NCBI RefSeq assembly: GCF_001522545.3
Contig: NC_031768.1
Coordinates: 2,850,643 to 2,914,642, forward strand
Source: Parus major
Taxonomy: Eukaryota; Chordata; Aves; Passeriformes; Paridae
Direction of reading: 5' to 3'
Length of the DNA stretch: 64,000 bases
A model generated the notes under the pieces. It searched no databases. It saw only the letters and a list, made by a program, of their open reading frames with translations, and was not told where the DNA came from. Made by a program: the position numbers and the translations under genes. Below are positions 49,725-61,262 of the stretch, in pieces. The first letter of the stretch is position 1; the number at the start of each line of letters is the position of its first letter.

Positions 49725-50735
49725 TTGGATGGACAAACTATTCTGAATAATCCTTTTTCTGCAAACTGAAAAAAACCCCACACTTTCTGTGCTGTATGTC
49801 TGCTGTGAAACCAGAAGCGAAGTCCTTTTCAGGATTATTTCCTTTTCAGTCCTGTTTCAGCAAATAGCTTTGGTGTACAGTAAATTTACCCCTTTGGCTG
49901 AGTTGTTAATCAATTATTTTGTAATTAGGCAGGATTTCTTCGTTCCCGACCATGACTTGGCGAAATTGGGATTATGTTAGACCTCTGCCTTATGCCACCA
50001 CTGAAAGCAGACATGCCACTTTCCTTTTGGAAAGTGAAACTGGATGCACTGTGCTGATTCCCTCGAGTATTTATTTGACGTGGTTTTACTGTGAACATGC
50101 AGGGACAGCACACAGCACTGCTAGAGGAAAACGTGCTCCTTTGAAATGGGTATCTTTAAAATGTGTATTCTCGTACCAGGGATCACCTGCCTGGGGATTC
50201 CTGGCGCTGAAAGTAAGTTGATTGAAGAGACAGATGGTTGGATGTGGGAAGGGCTTCAGGGAGGGGTTAAACTCCTTAAATCTCAAAGGAGGGTGGCAAA
50301 GCAGTGCTGGGTGGTGGGGAAGAGAACTCTGTCTCTGCTGCTCGGAGCTTGTTTTGTGATTGTTTTAGGATCACTCACTTTTTTTTAACCTTGCTAATGC
50401 CTGATTTATATCTGATAGCAAAACGGGGAGATGAGGGCAAGACACACACAGGATCCCAACAGTAATCAACAAAGGTTATAGCTGGCTTTGAGACACCTGT
50501 TTGTTTTTTATCCAATGTAAATAGTTTGTAACAGCAGCATAACAATACAATTCTACAGATTGCTTGCTTTGCTCCGGACCGTATTCAATTTTGGTTAAAA
50601 GAAAGCTGTGTAATGTCTGTAGACAATATTTACTTTTTCTGGCAGCCATAAAGGACAAGCATTCCTTTCATCCAAATCAATTTTTGGTCTACTAAAACCA
50701 TTCCATTAATAAATGAATTTAATTTGAGCAGCTCC
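49725..50735 (+). other. KCNJ15: Probable KCNJ15 3' UTR
   Basis: Follows the stop codon with no detected repeat and no intervening canonical AATAAA before 50708. Composition is A/T-rich and unlike the coding exon. The end is inferred from the first canonical poly(A) signal plus about 20-25 bases. Longer transcripts could use the next AATAAA at 51250-51255. Confidence 0.55.
50708..50713 (+). promoter_or_regulatory. KCNJ15: Candidate poly(A) signal for KCNJ15
   Basis: First AATAAA hexamer on the + strand after the KCNJ15 stop, 984 bases downstream of it. A T/G-rich stretch (CTTTGTGG) follows about 30 bases later and could serve as the downstream element. Use of the site is inferred. Confidence 0.5.
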
Positions 50736-51060
50736 TGATCTCTTTGTGGCACGGGGAGAGGGTGAAGTACCCTGGAGAGGCTGAAAGAGCCGAGTGCTTG
50801 GAGGAGACATTTGTCTCTGGCCCAGAGCCCTGGGAACGCTGCAGTGGCCAGAGGACAGGTGGCAAACCAGGGTAGCAGAGGTGTCCACGTAGCATCTCTG
50901 TTACAGAGGCTTTTTAAATGGGAATTTGAAATTATTTCTGCCCCACACCGCTTTGGCAGCTCTCTGAGTTCTAGAGATTCTTTCTGTTCCTCTAAAGCTT
51001 TGGCAAGGAAAAGCTGTTTTAAATGGGTCTGGCCTGAGAGCCACCAAGGCTGGCAGTGAT
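50736..51060. other. Non-coding, nothing recognised
   Basis: Unique-looking sequence just beyond the likely KCNJ15 3' end. Confidence 0.45.
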
Positions 51061-51133
51061 GGGAGGATGGGGGGGCTGGAACCAGATGATCTTTAAGGTC
51101 CTTTTCAACTCCAAGCCTTCTGTGATTCTGTGA
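51061..51133 (+). mobile_element. CR1 terminal fragment
   Basis: Has ccagatgatctttaaggtcc and the octamer end ttCTGTGattCTGTGac. Confidence 0.87.
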
Positions 51134-51460
51134 CTTTTGGCATCATTGCACTAATATTTTTTTCTACCAGTGCTGTGCTGAGCTTCCCAGCACCGTGTGG
51201 CCTGGTGGAATGCAGTGCTGCAGTCTGTCACACAACATTCTATAAAGCAAATAAATCCAATTTGCAGCCTGAAGAGGCACACAGCAAGCTGAGCACAAAG
51301 GTGGCACCAGGGGTGGATGTCAGGAAGAAAGGAGCACACACTGCAGGGGCCTGTGGGATGTCTGTGAGTGGAGCAGGAAGGTGATGGTGAGGAAGGGCAT
51401 GAGAAGTTTACAACCGCTCATTTATATAAATTTTTAGCTCTCCTGTAGGGGAAAACATAC

Positions 51461-51605
51461 ACAGAATGATAGAATCATGGAATGGTTTGAATTGGAAGTG
51501 ATCATCTTTCACTGGACCAGGTTCCTTCAAACCCCATCCAACCTGGCCTTGGGCTCTTCCAGGGATCCAGGGGCAGCCACAGCTTCTCTGGGCAGTATCC
51601 AGGTA
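51461..51605 (-). mobile_element. CR1 3' end fragment
   Basis: Inverted octamer end (agaATGATagaATCATGG), diverged tail, then ccatccaacctggccttggg and cagccacagcttctctggg. Confidence 0.87.
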
Positions 51606-52369
51606 CTTGTTTGAAAATAGAAACTTATATTAATATAAGTTTAATTAAACACAAAGTGCATCCACCACAAAGTGCATCCACCACAGAGTGAAGAAGTTCT
51701 CTCAAACCACTGTAGGCAGGGTCTGCCTGGCATTTGTGGAAAGAATTTCCAGGTTGTTTTATGCTGTGTGTTAAGACAGGTTTGCAACCCCATATAGAGG
51801 ATGTGTTTAAATTATGGATTGTTAATTTCAAGTTTTTCCATCGCTTTTCCTGATTTCTTGTTTCATCACACATATAAATTGCGTGTGTGATGAAACATAA
51901 TGTGCTCCAAGAATTTTTGCAGTCATTTCATCCATCTGAAGTTTGTGTCCTACAACTCAAAGATGCTTTGGGATGCTGGGGTGAAGGTGCACAGATGTGT
52001 TAACTCTTCATCTGCCAAGCCCTAATACCCAAGTTTTGATAATCAAACAAGCAACCCAATTTTTTTTCTCTTAATCCAGATAAGGACTCAGATCATTCCT
52101 AAAATAATTGTCACAGCTGTGTATTGACTAGAAAACAGCTTGACCAAGAGCAAGTGAGCTGGTTCTTCTCCAGAAACATGACCTGATCCCTTTGTACACC
52201 AATCCCAAAGTTCAGTCACCGTGTTCTCTGGGCCATTCCACTCATCTGATTATCCTGGAGGAAAAAGGCATCTTAAAGCTTCTTAAAGTAAAAGCTTTGA
52301 AAAGAAAGAAAAAAAAAATCAGAAATGTTTTTCTTTGACCTTTTGGTCCTGCGAAGAGAAGAGATGAGA
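51606..52369. other. Non-coding, one hairpin
   Basis: No exon. Contains a direct repeat of tgcatccaccaca (about 51658-51683) and a 13-bp-arm inverted repeat at 51860-51896. Confidence 0.5.
51860..51896. repeat. Perfect inverted repeat, 13-bp arms
   Basis: Arms GTTTCATCACACA (51860-51872) and TGTGTGATGAAAC (51884-51896), with an 11-base A/T-rich loop. Confidence 0.9.
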
Positions 52370-52498
52370 NNNNNNNNNNNNNNNNNNNNNNNNNNNNNNN
52401 NNNNNNNNNNNNNNNNNNNNNNNNNNNNNNNNNNNNNNNNNNNNNNNNNNNNNNNNNNNNNNNNNNNNNNNNNNNNNNNNNNNNNNNNNNNNNNNNNN
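52370..52498. other. Assembly gap (129 N) in a GA-rich repeat
   Basis: Run of N with GA-rich sequence on both sides (gagatgaga on the left, GGGAGA hexamers on the right), so the gap lies in an expanded simple repeat. Confidence 0.98.
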
Positions 52499-52536
52499 GG
52501 GAGAGGGAGAGGGAGAGGGAGAGGGAGAGGGAGAGG
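52499..52536. repeat. GGGAGA hexamer microsatellite
   Basis: About six GGGAGA units remaining at the right edge of the gap. True length is unknown. Confidence 0.95.
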
Positions 52537-52596
52537 AGCTGTTTCTCCACAAAAAGAAAGAATAAAGTTGTTTCTCTACAGCTCTCTTATGGGATT

Positions 52597-52893
52597 GAGC
52601 AGTGAGGTGGGGGTTGGGCTCTGCTGACATGTCCCAAGGGAAGGAAAGAGAGAAAAAGGCCTTAAACTCCTCCAGGGGAGGCTCAAGTTGGATACTGAAA
52701 AAAAGTCAAAGAAACAGTGGTCAGGCCTTGGGATGAGCTGCCCAGGGAGGTTTGGAATTGCTGTCCCTGGGAGTGTCCAGGAGGAATCTGGATGTGGCCC
52801 CTGGGGACAGGGTTTTGGGGTCATGATGGTGGTGCTGGGTGATGGGGGACTGGATGATTTTAAGGTCTCTTTCAACGTTGATAATTCTGTGAA
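52597..52893 (+). mobile_element. CR1 3' end fragment
   Basis: Has gaggtgggggttgggctctg, tgtcccaagggaagg, gatgagctgcccagggagg and ggatgattttaaggtctc, ending in gataattctgtga. Same tail order as the 33-kb copy but more diverged. Confidence 0.88.
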
Positions 52894-55800
52894 AACACTG
52901 GAAATCTTTTACAGAATGAAGATATATCTAAATTCCAAAGATACATCTAAATTAGGTGGTGTGAGACCGCACAGTAGTGTTATATACACACATTGGTATA
53001 ATATTTATTGACTTCAGCTTGAGAAAGAAGCCTTGCTCTGGAATGAGCTGATCTTTTCCCTCCTGCTGTTGTGCAGGTGTAACTTCCACTGCTCTTTGCA
53101 AGCCCAGCAGGGCAGCAGTGGGAAAATGTCAGGCCACGTGGATCTGATAGGAACCAGCAGCAAACCACCCCCTCTCACTGCTTGTGGCAACCTCAGCTCT
53201 GGGGATTTACCTTGCCTGAGAGGGAATGGGATGGGGAGCCAAAAAGTAAAATTTTGGGGGGCATCCCAAAGCTGCCTCACCCACAAGCAAGGACTGTTGA
53301 ACCTGAATTTACAATTTCAGGGTCTAAAGAAAGCAGTGGAATCCTATTGCCTTGTGTGAACAAGAGCATGAGTGTGTCTAAAAAGTAAATCCTCCATTCC
53401 AGACACTATTTAAAAGTCAGACTTTTTAAAAATCCATTCATTCACTTTTAAAAAAAATGTTCTGAAGATTATGACATACTTATGTTTTCTTTTATTTATG
53501 AGCTATCAGTGAGCAGAACATTTTTAAAGTAGCTTTATTGTTTGGACTTTACAGCTCCCAAATCAGTGAGAACTTATTTCACCTCATGGACTGTCTCTGA
53601 ACTATTATCTTTGGCTTTGGCTTCAATAAGTCATTGTTTTTTGGTTTTTTTAATTCTTTTAAAATTTATTTATTTTTTCTCTGTAGCTAGGTGATTGAAT
53701 AAGCATCACTAATTACAGAAGTTTCACTTCTGTAGCTTCCTTGCAGAAGATGAGTGTGCCAGAGTCAAATCCACCATCCCTCACTGTTTCACTTCATCTT
53801 CCCAAGGGATGTCTGTGGGAAGCCAAGGATTTGACAGGGGAGCAGAGTGGTCTCCAGTAAAACATGGTTCTCTTAATTTTCTGGCTAGAATTAGGAGGGA
53901 AAATAGCCATTAGATGTAAAATATACTGGGAGAGGGAATGGGAAAACAGAGGGAAAAATAAAAACCCAAACACACCTATTGCACACATCCACATGACCAA
54001 ACCTTTGCTACTCCCATAGGATGCCAGGTTAAAAAAAAACAAAAACCAACAAAACCAACAACAAAAATCAACTCCCAGATTTGCTGAGATGACTCAGAGC
54101 TCTGGGAAAAGTGAATGCAAGTCCTGTATTTGAGCAAATGTTCCCTGTGCCTTGTGTTTGCTCAGTGTCAGCCTGATGACAGCCTGAGCTCGTGGGGGGA
54201 ACAGGTAAGACTCTGTGATGGCTCTGACAAATCCATGATGGAGAGAAGTTTAAAAAACAGCTCAGTGTGTGCCCCAGCTCTTGCTTATCCCTTGTTATTG
54301 TCCTGCTTGGCTGTGTCCTGCTCGCCCTCCTGTTGCTGGGATTATGTGAATAAAGGAATTTTCCCCTGCCTCGCCTGCTCAGCCTCCAGCAGAAGCTCTC
54401 TGCAAATATGAGATTACCAGAACAGAGCCCTTTCCATGCCAAAGGTACTGCCTGAACATCCTGTACCTCTGTGAAAGGAGCATTTCCAGCATGTCACAGG
54501 TTCCCATTCAGGCCAGCACATGGCACAGAGGGAAGGGAATTCCACCAGCAGCACAACTTGCAGGGGCTTTTTGTCTCTCCTCCCAACACTTTGCTTTTTT
54601 ACTCTTTAGACACACTCATGCTCTTGGAGACACGGGGAAATGGGATTCCACTGCTTTCTTTCAACCCTGAACTTTAAATTCCTCAGTGCTGGCTGTGCCC
54701 CTCACCAGATCACAGAACTGATGATTTCATTCCTTCTTTGCCATTCCCTGAAAACACTTATCCACACCAAACATGATGGCTGACACTAATTACACTGAGA
54801 GGAGGGAAGTGTTTGAGGAAATATGAGTAGAAAAGACATCTTGCCATCAATTATTCCCTCTGGACCAAACCCATCCCTGCTCTACCTGTCTGCCCAAGGT
54901 CAGCATCCTCAGGACCAGCAGCTCAATGGAGCAATTCCTGGCACTCCCAAAGCTCCAGCTGAAATTCAAGGCTTTGACAGGCTCTGAGGGAGCCAAAACC
55001 AGCTCATGGAGGTGTGTTGGTGCTGAGATCCTGCACTGTGGAAATGCTCCCATGATTTTCAAGCAGAAAAAAGTGTCCAATGGGTGCAGCAAAAAACTTT
55101 CCTGGGCCACTCTCCCTGGATATCTGCTCTCTCTCTGGGGAACCCACCAACCTCAAACTAAAATGTTGAGTTTTTTATACCTTTAAAAGGACTTTACAGA
55201 GTTCAGATGGCTCCAGGACTCATTGCTGGCTTTTGCAGTACAAATTGTTCACTCCTATAGACCACTTTTAATGTTTTTTCCCTTCTCCTGCTCACATTAA
55301 GCATCTAATTATCCAATGTTGGTTAGGATCATAATTTATTTATCTTTCTTTTGCTGCAAAGATGTATACTTGAACCATGAGCAGAGTATGATTTCACTTA
55401 ACAACTGTGGTTAAGCAACAATCTTCAAGTTAGGTAATTGTTATTCATTCCTTACGGGATGAAATGGGTAAAATGGTCTGAGAAATGTACCCTTTGCTGT
55501 GCTCCAAAATAAGAAATATCTCAAAATAAATACCAAAGTCCAAAATCTGGGATGAATTAGGTGATTCATGCTAAATGACCGATCTCGCCAGTTATCGAAA
55601 AAACCCCAAAAAACCCAGATGTTTTTTTTTTAAAAAAAAATAAATTAAAAATCCTAAATGCTACCCTGATGGCAGAAAAAGTTCAGGAAGAACTTTTCCT
55701 GAACACATAACTGCCTCTGAAAGGTGCTTGCTGTATCTCAGGATAGTTTTCCAGTGGAAAGCTGCAGACAAAAAGCTGCTTTTTTTTGGTGAGGAACACG

Positions 55801-57845
55801 GGTTTTAGGGAATTCTGGCTTCCCAAGGTGTGTCCAGCTGGGATTTGTGTGCCAGAACCACTCTGGATTCAGTGCAGCACCATCAGGTGTCTGGGGAAGG
55901 TCAGAATGGAGGCTGTGTCATTCCTAATGAGATTCCCAATTTCTTCTTCCCTCCCTCTCCCCTCTGCTCTGTTCCATGGATTCAGAGCTGTTTTTTACCC
56001 CAAGTGGCCTGGAAAAAGCAGTGAACAACAACTGAAAGCCCTACAAGCTCTGCATGAACATGAAGCACCTCTAAAACTGCAGATTTCAGTGTATAATGTG
56101 ATATTTATGGCTGAAAAAAGAAGGAAAATGCTTTCCAAAAGTCAGACAAGGAAGAGGGGGAGAAATAAATATCTTCCCTATGTGTGGAGCACTTCAGAAC
56201 TGAGACTTGAATTCCACTCCAAATAAACAGCACCTAAGGATAAAGAAAGTTGTGTTTTCTTTCTAGAAAATTGTCCTAAATCCATTTGTTTTTTTACTTA
56301 TTCCTGGGAATATGACAGCTGAATATGACAGCTGATCTTTTCTCCTGCAACCAGAGTTTTTGAAAGCCAGAACAGACACTCCAAACCAATGTTGGGAAAC
56401 CCAGATATGGTTGAGCCTTCTGATACATTGGAAAAAAGTTTACTCAGCGTGAAATGTCCATTAATAAAATGCTGATTGCTTTACCCAGGCAATTTTATTT
56501 AGACAAACATCACAAACCAGGGCAAACCTTTCACTGTGAGAGGAAATAACCGAGCTGAATTTATTCCCTGATAGGCTTCTGCCATTCCCCACTTCTACAG
56601 CAAAATGAGAGTTTGTATTCACGTGAGTTATTCCAGAACAATCATTTAACAACTCTGAGGAACTCAGCCCACAGTGACAGTGCCTAGGGATGTTTGGGGG
56701 GCTGGAATGTGGGTGTCTTTCCCTGCCTCAGCTTCACTGAGCAATTCCAGCAGAAATAAAAAAGAAATAATCACATTGTCACATGCCTCGCTCCACTTTA
56801 CCACTCTCACACTCTGAATTTACAGCTCCTCTTATTCCAGATGCGTTTATTTGCATGTGCAGACAAGCCCCAGACTGCGAGGAACGGCTCCAGCTTCCCT
56901 CATGGAAGTGGTCCTTCCCAGGAATTCTTTCTGGGTGTTAATGTCACTGAAATCCAGAGGCCAAATTCTTGGCTCCTCGGTTCCCCTTCTCTGCAGCATC
57001 CTGGCTTTGCAAAGAGGCCGTAAAACTGATCCAAAAAGCCAGCTGAACCTTTTCTCTGGCACAGAGGGAAGGATCATCAAGACCAGGCTGTTTCCACTGG
57101 AAAAATGAGCTTCATTTTGTTCAAGAGACGAATGAGCTGCAATGAAATTTTACAACTCCCATAATAAGCCCATTATCAAGATTGTGACAAAAAAAGGAAA
57201 AAAAAAAACAAAAAGAAAAAAAAGCCAACCCGACAAAAAAACTGAAAAAGCTTTAAACTTCCAGTAGTTTCATGCTAACCCAGAAGAATTTCAGCCAGCT
57301 CTAACTCTGGTTGGTGATGATCAGTTGCTGTCAGATACAGGTTTGTTTAAACATTACATTTTACAGCCCTGAATTTGGCTTTTTAGCTGGAATTTGAACT
57401 TAGACTTCACTGCTAATCCAGGCTCAGTGATTGAGCTGGTATTTCACAAGTTTGTCTGCAGACTTTCCTATTCTGAAAGTGTCTATTTTTAAACCTGCAT
57501 TGTGACACCACCATCCCGTTACCAAAGAGTCATCTCATACCTGAACACAGCTGCTAAATACCAGCAGCTCTGCCTGGTTTTGCTTTTGCTGCCCTTTGGA
57601 AAGGGAGGTTTTTTAGTGCTTCATTAAGGCAGTCAAGGTGATTTACTGCTGTTCCTCTTCCTAGCTGGGAAGCTGTGGCACAGCAACGCATCCAGGGTAA
57701 CCCAGCAGATCAAAGCTGGGGGTGTCCACACCAGGTGTCAAAGATGAGTTCTAGTTTGGTGAGGTCACACTTAGGTCAAATTAGACATTTTTAATACATT
57801 TGATGCTGCCTGAGAGGTGGTGTGTGTGAGATCTTTTATCTCCTT
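52894..57845. other. Non-coding, nothing recognised
   Basis: No exon, including no ETS-domain exon of ERG, the expected downstream neighbour, on either strand. A-rich tracts at 55620-55650 and 57185-57240. Confidence 0.5.
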
Positions 57846-57992
57846 CAGGGGCCTTACAGATCATTTAGTTCCCAAATCCTGGGCAAGGACAGCTCCCACT
57901 GTCCCAGCTGCTCCCAGCCTGGCCTTGGGCACTGCCAGGGATCCAGGGGCAGCCCCAGCTGCTCTGGGCACCCTGTGCCAGGGCCTCACTAT
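57846..57992 (-). mobile_element. CR1 3' end fragment
   Basis: Diverged inverted tail, then cactgtcccagctgctccc, gccttgggcactgccaggg and ctgtgccagggcctcac. The terminal octamers are missing. Confidence 0.85.
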
Positions 57993-60712
57993 CAGTTTGT
58001 TGGATTTCCTTTGGATTTTTTTTTTTGCTCAGATGGATCCTCTCTAAGGCTGGACTGTATCTGGGGATAAAATTTGATTTCTAGTTTGAGAAGAGCAAGC
58101 TCAGCTCCTTCCTTCTACCAACCAGCCATGAAAATGTGTGATCTTGTCCTCCATCATCCTTCTCCTACCTAACTTGTGCCAGAGAGCTTTCTTGGGAATA
58201 TCATGTTCACAGTTAGGCTTGGGGAACAGACAGCTAGTGCAGGGCAAGAACATGTTCATTTATAACTGCATCTTTTCTGATGAAGCTTCATCCAAAATAG
58301 TTTCAATTTCAGGCAGCTACTGAGAGATTTGAGGGGGTGATGGAACAACATTCTCCAAGGATTTGTACTACAAACAAACTGAGGGGCTGGCACTAAGTGG
58401 AAATGTTCTAAATGTGAGGAGAGCGGCTCCAAATGCGGGTTTGGGTTACAGAAATAGAGTGTTTGCTGCTAGGGATGCGTTTCCAGTCCCACTCCTGGGT
58501 CACTACGTGTCACCACGCTGCCTGTGCGATCTGTGCTGTGACTAATTCAGCTGCTGGCAAAACACAAAGTACCCCAGACATGATCCAAAGTCCCTTGAAG
58601 TCAAGGGCCCTTTCCATCGACTTCAAGGGACTCTGGATCCATGTGGGAATGGTGGTGAGCCAAGCTCACTGCTGGAACAAATGATGGCAGCTCCATGGAA
58701 GCTCCATTTCCTTGTGCCAGCAGTGAATCTGGTCTATAAACTTTATTCTGCAGCCATCAGAGACTGCATCATTCATTCAGTGGCTCATAAGTAATTAAAT
58801 TTTCATGGCCATCAGTGTATCAGCCATGTTATGGACCCAATTATGTTCTGACAGTATGAAATAGTTCTTGCCCACAATAATTTATTTAAATGCTCCCCCT
58901 TTCTTGCTGTTGTTGTTGAAGCTGTTATGGTTTGCTCACTCTCCTTATCTAAAATGCCATTTAATCTCTGAAGCCTTCATGTTCACACAGTGGCAAGGTA
59001 ATAAAATTGAATGTATGATTATGAGTCTGGTTTTCATTTATCCAGAGTGTTGGTGGAGGAGAAATGGGATCATGTGACTTTGTAAAAGAGCAGGGTGGAA
59101 ATAACTCTGGACATTACTGGTTCTAGTAAATGTAGCAGCAATTCTGAGCTGGCTCAATGCTCATTTTCACTTCAGGCATTTGAATTCAGAGGGGACCTTC
59201 AAAGAGCTGCATTTTGCTCTCCCTTTACCAGAAGGTCTCGGTGATAGATGCAAGAAAGTCATGGAGACTGTAATGGCAACATTTATGATCACAAGACCAC
59301 ACAGACAAAAATAATAAATGGGAGAGCGTTATGGAGGAGGGCCTGGTGTTTCTTCCCCTTTCTGTTGTTTTATTTAAGTCCAAAAGCTGCTTGCTTGTTT
59401 TATTGGATTTTTTTTTTCGTATTAGCATCCCGACAAATGACCATCATCTGTGGATTGTGGAGAGTGAAATGCTCCACAGACTTCCATCTCCTTTTGGCCA
59501 GCTGAACAAAAAGCCTTAATCCAGATAACAGATGTCAAGTAGAGTATAGCTTTTTATGAACACATAAAATATATATGAAAATAATTTACTTTACATTTTG
59601 GCAAGAACAGGCAGTGAATGTAATCAGGGCCCCAAGAGCACTTGCAAACCTTATGGTAATGTGTGTCTGGGCAGGAGAAACTCTCTGGTAGTGCAAAAAA
59701 GATGGAAGCAAAGGAACATTGCACCATTTCATTCTTATTTTTTACAAGCACCATCAGTGACCAACTAGGAGGAAAAACCCTGTTAAAAACAAACACTGAA
59801 CCTCTTCTGTGAACAAGCTCTTTTTAAATTCTCTAAATAAAGATATCTTCACAAAAAGCTCTAACACGATTTTTAAAGCAGAGCATTATTTCTAATGCTC
59901 CAGTTATTTCTAGCAAAATTTCTAATTTTGTTTTAAGGTTGAATACCTAGCAATCCAAATTTTCTTTGAGGTTTCTTCCCCTTCAGACAGCATCCACCCC
60001 ATAAATAGTTCATGTGGTGCTTGGCACATGTGGGGGATCTGTGGTGGAGGAAGGAACAAGGTAGTGATGGGTGGAAATCTTTGATAACCCAAATAAAAAC
60101 GTGGCCTGATTTCTTTTTCGTAAGCACCATTATCAGCAAGCTGGTAACAATTTACCAGCTGTATCAGGAGCCATGCTAGAGTGATTAGGTTTAATTAATC
60201 CAGAGTGGTTTATCAGAAAGAAATGATTCAGCCTTGCAATTTCTCATTCATGTCTTCTTGGAGGGGAAGGCACAAACTCCAGCATCATTTCCTCTTCTTC
60301 CCATTGTTTGCACAATCAGGCTCTGAGGGTGTCCTGGGTATTGCACTGCCTGGAACTGAGCTTGCTGGAACATCAGGGTGATAAATCCTTCTCTCTCCAA
60401 AATGAAAATGCTTTCAGGCTGTTAAGAGCCTTCACAATTGCGTTTGTGGTAATGTCAGTGTGTCCCAGAAAGGTTTTAGAGGGGGGATTCACAACTGAGG
60501 ATAAAATCTGTGTCACATTTCTGTGAGGTAGGGGCCTACAAGGACAGCCACAGACAGGTTTGGTGGGATGGTCACTCCTTCAGGAGCACAAAGCATGGGA
60601 ACAAATGTGTGGGGATGGCTCAGACATGGACAGGGGGTGATTTAAATCATGCTGCTGAAGGGGGAAGTCTCCCTGGTTATGGGCTGGGATAGGAGTACTG
60701 ACATAATCTTCA
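57993..60712. other. Non-coding with a foldback repeat
   Basis: Apart from the inverted repeat at 58579-58643, no exon or known repeat was recognised. Confidence 0.5.
58579..58643. repeat. Foldback repeat, about 24-bp arms
   Basis: Left arm 58579-58602 (catgatccaaag, then tcccttgaagtc) pairs with right arm 58619-58643 (gacttcaaggga, then ctctggatccatg), with one mismatch and one single-base bulge around a 16-base loop. It resembles an old palindromic interspersed repeat that I have met in bird and reptile sequence, but I cannot name it. Confidence 0.85.
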
Positions 60713-60850
60713 CGTCCAAGAATTGCAAGGATTGGAAGGAACCTTAAAGACAACCTAGTTCCTACTCCCTGCCACAGGTAGGGACAGATTCCAATAGACC
60801 AGGCTGCTCAGAGCCCCACCCAAGCTGGCCTTGGACATTCCAGGGAGTGT
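60713..60850 (-). mobile_element. CR1 3' end fragment, old
   Basis: Contains ggattggaaggaaccttaaa, ctccctgccacagg, gaccaggctgctcagagccc and gctggccttggacattcc. Well diverged. Confidence 0.85.
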
Positions 60851-60956
60851 CTGCCTGCACTGTCCTGCTGGCTGATGTCACATGGGTGATTTCAGCCCTA
60901 CAAGCACATTTGGTGAAGTGCACAGGTACCTCATCAAATCCACAATTTCCTCAGGA

Positions 60957-61262
60957 GGGGAAGAGGAGGGGCAGGCACTGATCTCTTCTCTGTGTGACCG
61001 GGGACAGAACCTGAGGGAGCAGCTGGAGCTGGGCCAGGGCAGCTCAGGCTGGAGATCAGGGCAAGGCTCTTCCCCCAGAGGTGCTGGCACTGCCCAGGCT
61101 CCCCAGGGAATGGGCACAGCCCCAAGGCTGCCACAGCTCCAGGAGCATCCAGGGATGCCCAGGCTGGGCTTGTTGGGGTGTCTGGGCAGGGCCAGGGTGA
61201 CACTGGGTGATCCCTGTGGGTCCCTTCCAGCTCAGGACATTCTGTGATTCTGTGATTCAATG
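60957..61262 (+). mobile_element. CR1 3' end of a second subtype
   Basis: Order includes ctcttcccccagaggtgctg, ccaggctccccaggg, cactgggtgatccctgtggg and tcccttccagctcaggac, ending in the octamer repeat attCTGTGattCTGTGattc. The body differs from the other CR1 copies in the window, which suggests a different subfamily. Confidence 0.85.
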
